Positions 32,613-44,246 of a stretch of DNA of 64,000 nt are shown one piece after another (position 1 is the stretch's first letter; each line of letters starts with the position of its first letter). The notes beneath the pieces are model-generated. The model was not told where the DNA came from, searched no databases, and was given only the letters and a program-made list of their open reading frames with translations. Position numbers and translations under genes: made by a program. Source of the stretch: Kalmusia sp. IMI 367209. Lineage: Eukaryota > Ascomycota > Dothideomycetes > Pleosporales > Didymosphaeriaceae. The stretch lies in the NCBI GenBank assembly GCA_027946365.1, contig JAPEUQ010000007.1:868001-932000 (forward strand). Reading direction: 5' to 3'.

Positions 32613-33917
32613 TCATGCTTCAACATGCTCTTGATCATGTACTCGTTTAGCAACTACGATGCACCCTCGGATTATGCCACTTTGCGCCCACCACTCAAAC
32701 ATCAACCTCGCCACGTTGAGAGAACCGAGACCGAGCCCAACAACGCGTAGGTCGCGATCCTGTTGCTCGAGGAAGGCAACAAGAGGGCCGAATACATCCT
32801 CAGATATGTCCCGGATAGTAATCTGGGAGTCGTCGTAACCAGCCTCGATTAACTTCGTTCGATACTCGTCGGCAGTGACAAAGTTCGCCCACGGTGCGCC
32901 CATTAGGCTCGTGAGTAACCGTAGAATGACTTTTTGGCGGAAAGAAGCCGTAGGTGAGAGACAAAGATCGAAGGCCGCAAAAGAAGCGTCGAGATTTTGA
33001 CAAGCGTGTTTGATGACTGGCCATCGAGACGGCGAGAAATGGTAGGCAGTATCCAATGCTAGTAACCAATGTTCTTGTGTAGTTGAGATCGCATCCCGAA
33101 TGCAACCCTTTAGCTCCGCACTCCATGTTCCTGGGTTTGATGCATCCGCGCAGAAAAGCTGTACCTTTGGGTCCTTGAACTGTCTATGAGAATCGCGCCC
33201 CCGATGAAATGGCGGCGAGTCATGTTGAATACGTTTCTGTGCAAATTGGAATTGCTTTTTGTCAAGGGTGATGCCGACGTAGTAGTCGAAGTACACTCCG
33301 AATTTTGAATCGACATGCACCTGACCGGGTGCTTCTATACCCATCAGATAGGCGGTCTGGTCTCCACATCCAAACCCAAGATCTATCACACATGTTCGCT
33401 TTTTGATGTCGCTTTGAGACTCGCTGGAGTCTTTTTTTCGCAAAATACTAGCAGTCGTTGCTACTTCGAAGAGCAGATCGCGACATGCTTCTGCCATAGT
33501 CTTGCTCCGTTGTGTATGCCTTCCCTCGCCTCTATTAGGATGATCATCAGCCGAATAGGCAGATTCGTCCCCATTCTACATCGCGTAAGTAGTTGGCACG
33601 ATGTTCGACAGAATTAGCTGAGCGCTTACCCTCCAGTAGCCCATATTCATCCACATGGCCCCTGGAACTTTCAAATGCAGCCTCCCATGCTCCAATCCAT
33701 ATATCGAGGCATTTTCTGCACCATCTTTTATCTTGACACCTAAGCTCTTCGAGACAGCGCGTCTAATAACAGGCAGGAGAATTACCCCGCCGAGGAACGC
33801 AAAAATATGAGAAGCACCTGGCTTCTCCCAGCTCACAACGAGTTGACATATTGGAACAGTCGCAACAATAATAGCAATTATAGTACCAAGGGCGAATAAA
33901 AATAGCGTTGATGGCAT
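32613..33917 (-). CDS. Membrane-anchored SAM-dependent methyltransferase
   Basis: Two exons, 33630-33917 and 32613-33575 (54-bp intron), 416 aa. Two hydrophobic segments lie at the N-terminus (LFLFALGTIIAIIVATVPIC and IFAFLGGVILLPVI), which suggest anchoring in a membrane. The conserved WMNMGYW precedes the Rossmann fold. Motif I is CVIDLGFGCGDQT and the next strand reads YVGITLDKKQFQFAQKR, the G-I/V-T-L-x3-Q pattern also found in cyclopropane-fatty-acid-synthase-like and sugar or sterol methyltransferases. The start at 33917 (MPSTLF) is the first ATG of the frame. The next gene, 425 bp upstream on the same strand, is a COG2907-like flavoprotein. A membrane lipid or other hydrophobic substrate is inferred from the anchors, motif type and neighbour; it is not shown. 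Confidence 0.82.
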
Positions 33918-34342
33918 TTCGACAGTTCGACTGATCAGACATCGGACGGCATATACGCTAGCACGCACTGATGAAGATCACGTCTTCATTATGTAAGCAT
34001 GTCAATACTGCCATTAGATGCTGGTGCTATTGACAAATGGTTGAATGCATGAAATTAAGCTTCATATCATGCGACTCTTCGCGTATATTGGTGTGTTTTT
34101 AAAGAATACGATCTCGCGCGTGGTTGGGTTAACCACTGGCGCAAAAATGTGTCAACACCCATGTATGACCATCCATCTTATCCCAAAGTACGATTCCGAA
34201 GCAATCCTTAATGAGCTTATTACGCCATAATAGCATCTTTCTTACTGCCCCCTGACTCTCTATGATTGTCGTATTCGCTGGCGTCACTACGCTGAGATAT
34301 ATCCCCATTTTGCGACCTCGAAATCCGTGTTACCAGGCGTCT
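33918..34342. other. Intergenic region
   Basis: 425 bp between two minus-strand genes, the promoter of the methyltransferase and 3' flank of the oxidoreductase. No gene seen. Confidence 0.5.
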
Positions 34343-35772
34343 TTACCATGGCACTTCCACTTCAAACGCCTTTGCGATGCGCATAGCGGATACGATGCAA
34401 CCTTCCAAAAGCACCATACCATCCCAACACCATCCTCCCACGAGCCACACGCCACCATCGCCATTTTTCCAGGCTCCTAGGGGCTTCTCGTCTGGAGTAG
34501 TTCGAAGATCATCTCCAAATAAATTATTAACAATACGCCTACTCTCGGGTGTCCTCAAGACACGGGTAAAATTTGCGGAGTGAATCTCTAAAGCTGGATC
34601 AATCTGAGTAAAAGGGCAGGTCGTGACTATAGCACCCGATGGCTGCACATGGTGCGACTCGGTTTGATGCGTTTCCTGTGCTGATGTTCTTAGGTATATC
34701 AATTGTGCACCATTAGTGTTACCGGCTGAGCAGTCATCAACGCCTATCGCGCGGAGATCGCTGTGGACGACGCTCTTCACCCAAGTCGTTGGTATCTTGT
34801 CCATGTGCCGCCGCAGTGGCTTGAAAATCCGACCCACGATATCGGGTGCAACGGCAAGAACGACCCTATCGAAATGCTCGGTTTGTAAAACATGTTGTCC
34901 CCCTCTTTTTCTGCTCCATGAAACGTCTACACCTTTCTCCCGCGGCTCCACCGCTGATACTGCTGTTGAAAGCTCATAATCGATGCCGCTTACGAGTCTT
35001 TCCTGCACCGTATGCACCCCATTTGAAACAGTGTAATGCGGCGCTCCGTGCGTCCTTCTCTTATAGTCAATTATGTCGCTCGCTGGAAAGCCGAGCAGCG
35101 CCGCATGGGGGCATGTTGCAACGCTTGATAGGAGAGGGAGTATATAATACGTCACGAAATACTCCGGTACCCAGACCCTTTGCAAGTATTCACCCAAGGT
35201 TTCTGCTCGCAGTCCTTCGCGAGGAGGTACCATAAGACAACATATGGTGAACCAGATGTAGCAAACTAGCAGGTATGCTGTCTCTATGACGAACGCTACC
35301 GTCGACAGCATCTTGGGCCGGGGTTCGGGTTGGTGGAAGTTACTGGCGTGTATAAAGTATGACGAGTCATATCTGTCTGGCGTCGACTTGTGCGTTTCGG
35401 GCAATGCTTTCGCGAATTCGAAGAGAAAGCGCTGCGAGTGGTAGCGGATGCCCAGGTGGTCGTAAAGGGCTTTCAGGTTGCTGTAAAAGCCACCAGCGAA
35501 GGCGCGCATGGGCAGGTCGACGCGGTCGGTAGACGTTTGAGCGACATTGGGAATTGACACGGACGCGGCGTCGAGGGACAAAGAATCGCCCTTGAGTGGA
35601 TGTGAGCCGATGTTGGACACGAGGCAGGCGCGTGGCGGGGTAGATTACTTACCAATTCGAAAAGCTTGACGGAATACCGCATGGACGGGTCGCGGTGTAC
35701 CAGCCATGCCGTCACCAGGCCTGCCATGCCCGATCCTACGATGGCCACGCGTATCGGCCGTTTCTCATCCAT
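34343..35772 (-). CDS. COG2907-like FAD-dependent amine oxidoreductase family protein
   Basis: Two exons, 35653-35772 and 34343-35590 (62-bp intron), 455 aa. The N-terminal FAD motif is VAIVGSGMAGLVTAWLV with the strand-2 acidic residue in KLFEL. The segment MRAFAGGFYSNLKALYDHLG and the later DRVVLAVAPD, IVTTCPFTQI and GGWCWDGMVLLEGC agree with the predicted NAD/FAD-binding proteins of COG2907 within the flavin amine oxidase superfamily. A hydrophobic region (VAFVIETAYLLVCYIWFTIC, around residue 140) may be a membrane helix. In bacteria COG2907 proteins sit beside fatty-acid methyltransferases; here too a methyltransferase is adjacent. The family's reaction is redox chemistry on an unknown substrate. 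It shares a 421-bp upstream region with the divergent flavin monooxygenase. Confidence 0.82.
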
Positions 35773-36193
35773 TGCGCAAGCGTCGTGGTCGTTGTCCTCC
35801 AGCGCACACGTCCATTTTGAAATCGCCTCGGCAGCGGTGACGGACTATACACAGCGTAGTCTGCGGCAAGCTTGAAACGTGTGCGGAGTGCAGACGCCTA
35901 AAAAAGCAGCTCGTGGCACCAATCCTCGTCGAATAACCTCTTGCCTTCCTGCCCTCTCATCCGAAAACAGACGCATAAAGTCAACGTACCTCGGGTGTCG
36001 TCATAATCACTATGCAAGCAGCTGCTCATTGGCCAACACCTTGAGGCGGCAAGTAGGAACCGGGGCGTCCGTGCTGCTACCCCCCCCGCCGAGTAACTCT
36101 CCTACTATCATTGCCGTCCGTTCTGTGGAAAGACTGTCCCCAATATCTTCGACAGGAATCCGACCGCGACTCAATTGAAGACCCTACCCGCGA
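35773..36193. promoter_or_regulatory. Shared upstream region of the oxidoreductase and flavin monooxygenase
   Basis: 421 bp between divergent start codons at 35772 and 36194. It must hold both promoters, so coregulation is possible. No specific factor site is claimed. Confidence 0.5.
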
Positions 36194-38175
36194 ATGGAGG
36201 ATTCGGGCCGAGATGCAGGCATGCGGGTGGCTGTGATCGGCGCAGGGTATATCACCACCCTGTCCTACGTCAGTCGAGCACTTTTAACAGATGAGAAGAC
36301 CGGGGGGACTTGTGACGCTGAAGACGCTCTTAGAAGCATCGACTCCGGAGAGGCCCATAGAAGTCTATCTGCTCGAAGCGTACGTCGAGCAATTCGTTTT
36401 TCTTGGTGACATTCCTTCCTAAGCTCGCTCTTTATAGGGAGAACGATATCGGTGGCACCTTCCAATACCGGTCGTACGAAAATGCCGAGCTAGTCTCGTC
36501 GAAGCAGCTTACAACGTTCTCGGACCACCGCCTACCGTTGTCAACACCAGATCACATCTCGCTCCCTCAATATGTCGACTACCTCAGATCGTACGTGAAG
36601 CGCTTCAATCTGGAGCCTCACATCAAGCTAGCATGTCGTGTAACGAGCATCACGCCTCTAGACAAAGCGCCAGTCCAGCCATGGCGACATCAGGTCAAGT
36701 ACCTCGACTGCTCACACGGTGGGATCGAACGAGCATTGAATGTCAGCCACGTTGCAATATGCACGGGCTTGCATGTTCAGCCAAACATACCACACATTCC
36801 CGGCATTGAGAATTTCAAGGGGGAAGCATATCATTCCTCCCAGTACAAGCAACGCTCTCAACTCACAGCGCGTAATGTGCTGATTTTGGGATGTGGAGAG
36901 ACTGCTATGGGTAGGTCGTATACCATCAACGAGGCCTTTGCTTCTAATAAGTATGCAGATAGTGCCTATGAATCCATGAAAGCCCACGCAAATTCGGCGA
37001 CCATGTGCTTCCGCACTGGCTTCCTATCCTTCCCCAAAGCCCTCTCGCGTTTTCAGGTCTTCGGCAAGCAATTCAAGGGCGGACTACCTATTGACGGTCT
37101 GATTACGAATCTCTTCGAAACAGCGTATGTTCACCGCGCGATTGCAGCGAGTCGCCTTCGTTGGTTCGTGTCTGACTTTGTGATCAAACGTGTATTATGG
37201 TTCCTTACAGGCACACAAGCGGGCATGAACCAGCATATCGGCGCTCTTCCACATGACCGCCTAGGACGAGCGTACGTCTTCTTGAACAAGAGCAGCAAAG
37301 CGATGCCGTATTTGAATCGACCGTATCAGGAAAAGCATCCTTTAGCATTCCTAGGAAACGGCTACGTAGATCCGCCCGAGGACGCGAACTCTAAACGATT
37401 TGTCGACACGTGCACGTTCCCTTCTTCCATTGATACCACCGGCAAAGTAATCTTTGAGATGCGCGAAGATCGGAAGGACTGGCGCCGGATGAAGAACGTT
37501 GAAGTGCGCCCAGACACAGTCATCTACTGCACAGGTTACAAACAAGTCTTTGCATTCCTCGATCCTTCATACCCGACTGCTGCCGATGCCGTGATTCGAA
37601 ACATTGTTGCGCCTTCACGTCCTGACCTCGCATTTATTGGGTTCGTACGGCCAGGTGTGGGTGCTATACCTCCAATTGCAGAGCAACAAGCTATGTGGTG
37701 GACTGCATTCATCACCAATCGAATGAAGCTCCCCACTGATCCGCCACATTACCATCTATTAGCAAAAAAAGGATCACGTATTCAATACGGTGTGGATCAC
37801 AGTGCGTACATGAGTACTCTAGCGAAGGACTTTGGGGGAGCACCGGGGCTTCGAGAACTGTGGAGGGTTCACGGCTTGAAGGTGTTGCTTGTGTATTGCT
37901 TTGGCGCTTCGTTCGTCACTTTCTACCGGCTTGTAGGACCATTCAAGTCAGTTGAAGCGCCAGGCATTGCAAGGACAGAGTTAGCCGAAACAATCACAAG
38001 GAGGGGAGTGCTCGGTAATCTCTTCTTTGGGGTACGTTGGTTATGGAACATTGAGTCTTTTGGAGTGGACTAACGAGTACAGGTCGTTCCGATGATCTTC
38101 TACGGTATCATCAACACGATAGCAATGCTGCTTGAGATGTTACATCTTATCCCTGAAGAAAAATCGGTAGCGTAA
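36194..38175 (+). CDS. Flavin-containing monooxygenase (FMO-like)
   Basis: Four exons: 36194-36246, 36299-36379, 36438-38031 and 38083-38175, introns of 52, 58 and 51 bp, 606 aa. The first intron interrupts the FAD motif, which reads VAVIGAGPGGLVTLKTL after splicing; the second falls before ENDIGGTF. The FMO fingerprint F-x-G-x3-H-S-x2-Y is present (FKGEAYHSSQY), the NADPH motif is LILGCGETAMG, and YCTGYK is the C-terminal TGY element. The last two exons add hydrophobic helices (VLLVYCFGASFVTFY and PMIFYGIINTIAMLLEML), so it is likely a membrane-bound enzyme, as FMOs of the ER are. FMOs oxygenate N, S or carbon centres using NADPH and O2. An in-frame ATG at 36221 is an alternative start directly before the FAD motif. 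It is divergent from the COG2907-like gene. Confidence 0.9.
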
Positions 38176-38920
38176 TTACACATCAAAGAACCATTCGACT
38201 GAGCTCTGCGTGGTCTTAGCTCAGCCCGATCGAAATATGTCGCCAGCATTGGGCATCTGCACATGTCAGAACAGCAGCGTATTCAAGGTACTGGCGCACG
38301 TATCGCTGCGTTGCGTCCCTGCTGCGGTTCTTCCGTTGATGTCTTGCATAGCCCTTCACATGTCATCGTGTCTCTTTGTCCGGTTCCATGCACACACCAC
38401 TCGCTACCCTGTACGAAGAGGTCACGACCACTGGAAGTCAAGTAGGTATCAGGGCTGGCAGATGCCAACAGAGATGCCACTTTGTGTAGAGGAGTTGCAG
38501 TCGGACGCACTTCGCACGCGGTCTCGTTTGTTACTGTCGCGAAGAGTGATGCTCAGGTGGCGCCAGGGCATGGAATACTCGATGATTGTGTGGGCCAAAG
38601 CCACACCAGGATTTTGCGCTTAGGAGGGTCTAGCGAGTCTTGGGTTCAGTGAGAAATATGCTCAAAGTTGTGCGGCGGGCGCCATTTCCTCATATTAGGC
38701 GTGAGCGAAAATGAGCACGTTTCTGCAAACCACCTCGAACTGTCGCGCAGCCGCACCCTGGCATAGCGGCTAATCTCGCAGATACTGCAGCCACCATGTT
38801 AGTATTACAGAAGCCATACACGACAGTGCAATTACATATTGTGCCTCGTGCTGTGTTCTGCCGACGCTTTTATCAAGACTTCGTACACGCATTGCCTGCC
38901 CTGGAGGTACTGGCTCCACC
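38176..38920. other. Intergenic region
   Basis: About 745 bp before the ferric reductase gene on the same strand. No gene seen. Confidence 0.5.
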
Positions 38921-41190
38921 ATGGCACTCTTCAACATGCTTTCGGTTGCCTTCCTCCTCATTCACGCTGTAACATGTATGAATATGGACGGCCGCAAAGG
39001 TCATGGCCTTATTGGCTATGGAATCAACATGTACAAGCCGAATTGCGCATTTTCGTGCCGCGCTGCCATCTCGTCCTGTACTATGAACTGCTCGACTATG
39101 ATGGAAATGGACGGAATGGACATGTCCATGGGTGACATGATGATGGAAACATCCGCCGATTGCTATGCGACTGACGATGCATTCTTGAAGACCATGGCTT
39201 ACTGCATCTCTACCAAGTGTCAAGGGTTGGCGAAATGGGAGTTGGAGAAGTACTGGAAGGACAACATACCGGGCACGAGTGCAGTTCAACCTGACCCTAA
39301 GTGGACCTACCAGGAGACGCTCGACAGGATCACTAGTCCTCCAAATGAGACGGTCGTCGGTGGGGACTCTTTGAACAGGACGATGCTGGTGAGCGAGGAT
39401 GACTGGCAGGCGAATTGGAATGCTCAGGATGCATTTGAGGAGGCTGAGGGCAAGCACGAGAAGTATAGGTGAGTTCACCAGAATAAATCTAGCTCAGACC
39501 TTTTGAGTCTTAGAAGAGCTATTGGGACCCATCGTTTGGCGACTCGTCGCGAACTCAAGATGCGACTGAACGTCCCTAGATGTACTGCTCGGACAATTGT
39601 ATACATAGTGCATGGCATGAGGAGGCCACCGTGTATACAGTAGGCTAACCTGTGTACAGTATCATCATCGTCGTAACTTGCTTTGCTCTCCCCATCGGAT
39701 TCTCCTTCCTCCGCTTCGTCCCCTTTCCAAATTCGCTCGTCACCCGTTTCAATGCATGGGTTATCGATCCTCCTCTGTGGGGCTCAAAGCAGAAGCAAGC
39801 GCTAGCCGGTGGTGTGGGCCTCATGCCAACTAGAGGCCAAGCTTTATTCATTGCATACATCCTCATCGTCAATATTGTGCTTTCTGCAGTTGGCTATCGC
39901 TCCGCGCAGCCAAATGCTTGGTATCCGGACAGTCCAAGGAGCGAGATTATGGCGCTTGTGGCAAACCGGGTAGGCGTTCTCAGCTTCGCAAACATCCCTC
40001 TGTTGATGCTTTACTCAAGCCGGAATAACATTTTGTTCTGGGTCACTGATTGGAGCTACTCCACGTTCCTACTACTGCACCGCTGGGTCGCCGGCGTAGC
40101 AACCATACAGGCTGTCATACACTCGCTCATCTATCTCCGCCTAAGGATTGAGGCACATACACATTCAGAAGAGAGCAAACTTCCATACTGGATCTGGGGC
40201 ATCGTCGGTACCTTGTCCATGTCTCTCCTCCTGCCTGGCTCCATTCTGTATATCCGTCACAGAGCGTACGAGCTCTTCCTCGCATGGCACGTCGCTCTCT
40301 CGATTCTCACCGTCGTTGGGTGCTACTATCATATCCTCTTCCGCTTCTCGCACCAGTGGGGCTACGAGGTGTGGATCTATGCCGCCATGGCCGTATGGGG
40401 GTTCGACCGCGTCATGCGTATGCTCCGCATGGCCAGGAACGGGCTGCGCTCTGCCATCATCACCAAAGTGGACGACGACTACGTTCGCGTCGACGTTCCC
40501 GGCGTCGCTGCCACGGGCCACGCGTACCTGTATTTCCCGACTTTGACCTGGCGCGTTTGGGAGAACCATCCCTTCTCAGTGGCCTCCACTGCGCTTCCGC
40601 AGGGTGAGGGTCACAAAGTCAAACCGCGCAAGGACGAAGAGTCGGCATCGTACAAAAAGGACCAGATTCAGATTTCTACTGCGGCGCCTTCTAGCCATGG
40701 CTCGACGCATGGGCCTGCGAAGCTGGGCCTGACCTTCTTCCTCCGCCGCCAGGGTGGACTGACCCAGCAACTTGTCTCTCGCGCCTCGCTTCCCGTGTTG
40801 GTCGAGTCCTCGTACGGCACGCATATCGACACGTCGTGCTTCCCTCACCTGGTATGCATTGTCGGAGGTATTGGCATCACTGCTGTTCTCCCCTACCTGC
40901 GCTCCCATCCTGGTTCGTCGAAGCTGTATTGGGGCGTACGATCGGCTGGTATCGTGCATGCGGTGGACGATGAGCTCCTACGGGATATCGATAAGGAGGT
41001 CTTCGTAGGGAGCAGGATGAATATCAGGGACGTTCTGAGAGAGGAGGTGGTATTTGCGGGCGCGGGCGGAACCACTGTTCTGGTGTCTGGTCCGGGCGGC
41101 ATGGCAGATGAGGCGCGTATGGTAGTGTCGGAAATCGGAAGGAAGAGCAAGGTCAACGTGAGGCTTGTAGATGAGGCTTTCAGCTGGTGA
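38921..41190 (+). CDS. Ferric-chelate (metallo)reductase, FRE family, Met-rich ectodomain
   Basis: Two exons, 38921-39468 and 39660-41190, joined over an unusually long 191-bp intron, 692 aa. A signal peptide (MALFNMLSVAFLLIHAVTC) leads into a Cys-rich ectodomain with a Met/Asp cluster (MMEMDGMDMSMGDMMM, residues 61-76). The transmembrane ferric-reductase domain shows both heme-ligand pairs with 13-residue spacing (HRWVAGVATIQAVIH and HVALSILTVVGCYYH). The FAD-binding HPFSVAS and the NAD-binding VGGIGITAVLPYL and VSGPGGMADEAR follow. The enzyme moves electrons from NADPH across the plasma membrane to reduce Fe(III) or Cu(II) for uptake. All cofactor motifs are intact. The Met cluster may bind Cu(I) or another soft metal, which is inference. 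Confidence 0.93.
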
Positions 41191-43332
41191 TCAGAAAGGG
41201 GTTGATGGCACCAGGCCAGCTCGTTTTCATCAGGACATGTGATTTGTTCGCAAATGATACCAATATGATTCCATGCTTTGTTTTACTGTTACGGCCACAG
41301 TGAGTTATATGTATTGCGAGTAACGCTCCTTCACTACGATATAGAATGAGATGTCACGGTCGCAGCCCTCACTATGTCCGCTATCAAGAAAATGATCAAC
41401 TCTTTTCCTCCAACCTTCCAGCCATCTCCTAGCCTCTCCATTACGTTGCTTCCTTTTCCTCTTTAAACCCCAATGTAGGCCGGGATGATGGGAGCATAAA
41501 TGATCCGACGTATCGTGTGCGCCATACCCTGGTCTGCATCTGGGTCAGCCCTTGCATATGGTTACACGTAGCATCACTTCATACTCTGCTTGGGCGGTAA
41601 CACTGTAGAAACGACTTTCTCTCCCAGCCCCTTGGGGGTTTTCTTGACCAGCAAACCTAGTGAGCTAGACGAGCTCGACGAGCTGGGTGATCGACCGCTG
41701 GACTTGACGCTCGTCATGGTAGCAGGTTGCGATGGCTTGCTGCGATGAGCTTATGGCATTGGGAAAGGAAATAGAGTCGAAGGTGACTAGAGACGCCGCT
41801 CGAGGGGCAGTGACCTGGTGGTTGACGCGAGCTGACTGGACTTATCTTGCGTTTGTCCGTCTGGCGAGGACATCTGGATGTGACCGTGGGAGTTTTCATT
41901 CACCGACTGGCCTGTGGTTCACAAGGGGTTCGATGTATTATGACAACTTATCATATTACGGGTTGTCACTCTCGACGGACAGACCACGATGCCAGTCCTA
42001 GACGAAGACGAGTCTGACTATCATTCGGGAATATTACTGGAGGATGAGGGGAGACGGCGATGTATTTCCGAGCTGTGTATGGACCGAGCTTGGTGTGGTG
42101 AAGGTGGACGTGTATGTCATTCGGCAATTTCAACTCTCGTGCAGTATCCTGCCCTGACCTTAGGTGTCGGAATCCTCCGGGTCCATTGTATCCTACGGTA
42201 TATATAATATGTACCCAAGACGCCGATAGAGAGAGGCCAGAAGCTTGGTCGAGATACCGCCCTGGTCACCTCAGCTTCGAGTAGAACTTGTGGATAAGGG
42301 AAGCAAATTGCCGATAATGCAGCGGTGTTGAGGAAGCGTTTTTCTCGAAAGCTATTGCAGCCCGCATCGAGCCCTCAAAGCATGCACAAGAGGTTGGGTT
42401 ACATGCGTGATGAGGCTTTTGCTGTATAGTCATGGCGGTCGTGAGTATAGTCTAGGGTGGCTCGCGGTATCTATCTTCTCTTATCGCAAACTGTTAGTAC
42501 CAACGTGTATATACAACGAGTCTTCAGTGGTTTCGTCTAAGCCCCGGTTGTGTGGCTGTTATGGCAAAATACGGTCTTGGGCATGGCTTGACCAGGTCAT
42601 CCTGGGGTTAGGAGATTTGACATGGCATTCAATATGAGGTGGAGCGCATTTGGACAAGACTGCCAAAATGCGCAGGGTCGCGCCCCTGGGGTGGCTGCAC
42701 CATGGTGAATGCACCGAGGGAAATACTACAAATAGCATCACGTCTAACCACTCGTAAGTGCAATCTATCCTGCGGGCAACACCAGCAAACGAGGCTGAGC
42801 GAGAAAGTCGCGATGAAGCGGCGATGCGGCGCTAGGTGAGTGAGTCACGGCGGATGCGGTTGGCGGTTGGGCAGTTGGTGGCGGGGAAAAACCTGCCGAG
42901 CAGACGGAAAGAGCAAACCGCGGCACACAACGCCATCGTGGCCCAACGCAAAGCTGCGACCCGCCAGCGCTGGCTGGGTGGTGCTGCTCCCACGCCCTCG
43001 TCTTCTTTGTTGGTCCCGCCGGCGCAGGAATTGAACGGCCCCGTCTTCGCTCCTTGCCCGCCGCTTTCGCTGTTGTTATCTGGCCTGACTTGTTGCGGCG
43101 GGCCGGGGATGCTTGTTGGACCGGTGAGGCCGTGCGGGGGGGCGCTGCCTGGTGCATTCCGGTGTCAAACTGTTCGACCTCACCCGCGGGAGTTGGCTCT
43201 ACGCTCGCGCGCGCTGGAGCCGGCGCAAGACATTGGTGTGGTCCGCTGCTACGTGCTTGTCACGCCGTTGCGCGCGGCTTCGGCGTCGTCGTCGTTTGAT
43301 GAGGAGAACGGGTGGGCAAGCAGGTAGCCCGA

Positions 43333-43353
43333 GCGGCGGCGGCGGCGGCGGCG
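43333..43353. repeat. (GCG)7 trinucleotide repeat
   Basis: Seven GCG units in the GC-rich upstream region of the TBP gene, followed by GACGAC. It lies in no supportable gene. Confidence 0.9.
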
Positions 43354-43642
43354 ACGACGGCGGGTTTGGGCGTCATAGGGGCGACGGTGAAGGCCGCAGC
43401 CTCGGTGTCTGCAGCTGCAACCTGCAACAAACACGACGGCAGCGACGCGCAGCACAGGACGCAAAGCGCAGGACGCAGAGCATGCACAGCGCGCATCGAA
43501 GGCGGCGCGTCGCAGATGCACGCGGGGTGCAGCCAAGTGAGAGCAGTGGGTGGTGGGCGCATTGATGGGGCGCCCCTTTTCTTCACCGCAGAGGCTTCTC
43601 GCGTAAAAGCGGCGGGGTCCGTGCGCGCAGGCACCAGGCGTG

Positions 43643-43650
43643 TATAAAAG
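43643..43650 (+). promoter_or_regulatory. TATA box (TATAAAAG), likely of the TBP gene
   Basis: A full-consensus TATAAAAG lies about 600 bp before the TBP start codon, in otherwise GC-rich sequence and followed by C/T-rich sequence of the kind seen at fungal transcription starts. It would imply a long 5' UTR. Position relative to the real start site is not known. Confidence 0.4.
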
Positions 43651-44246
43651 CAGCCGCTGCCCCCGGGCTTGAAAACCCTTTTCCCGCCCTGCTCACTCTG
43701 ACGCCCTCCTACCACGCAGCCCGCCCCGCCCCACCTGCCGCAACTGAGAATCATCGCTGATTCTATTGCGCGCACACTAATAATCTGCCTGCGATACATC
43801 TATCACGATTTTCGCGCGCTTCCACTCTCTCACAAGGGCGCAGGAGCAGTTTTTGCGCACGCGCTAGGCCCGATCCGATCATCAGCCTCGCGAGCAGCCG
43901 TGCTTTGGGTCGCACACCCCCACACCCCATAGACACACCAAGCGCAAGCTGGTATCGCACTCGGTGTCCTCTCCTCTCGCGAAGTAGATAGCTGTCCACC
44001 AGGACACGACCGACGAACGGCTTCACACACCGGCACTGGGACTCATTGGGTTGAAGATCTCCTGCCATCGGTACGGACCATCCCCGCCTCCCAAGCCCCG
44101 CGTCAAGGCAAGACCGTCGTCGCTCGCGCGATCCGATCCAGCCCGACTGTGCCCGTCGTCGCGTCCCGTACATAGATCTGACCTGTGCAGTCAAGCCTGC
44201 GTCATCTCGAGCTCAATACTCGGACGAATCAATAATTACTCTGATC

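Larger units (their letters stand above)
41191..44246. other. Large non-coding stretch upstream of the TBP gene
   Basis: About 3 kb with no supportable gene. The second half (about 42.8-44.2 kb) is strongly GC-rich; long stop-poor frames there on both strands are a composition effect and have Arg/Ala-rich, domain-free translations. Confidence 0.55.

Noticed and set aside
42765..43799. Long open frames on both strands upstream of TBP
   Set aside because: GC-rich sequence suppresses stops; translations are Arg/Ala-rich and overlap each other on both strands without domains.
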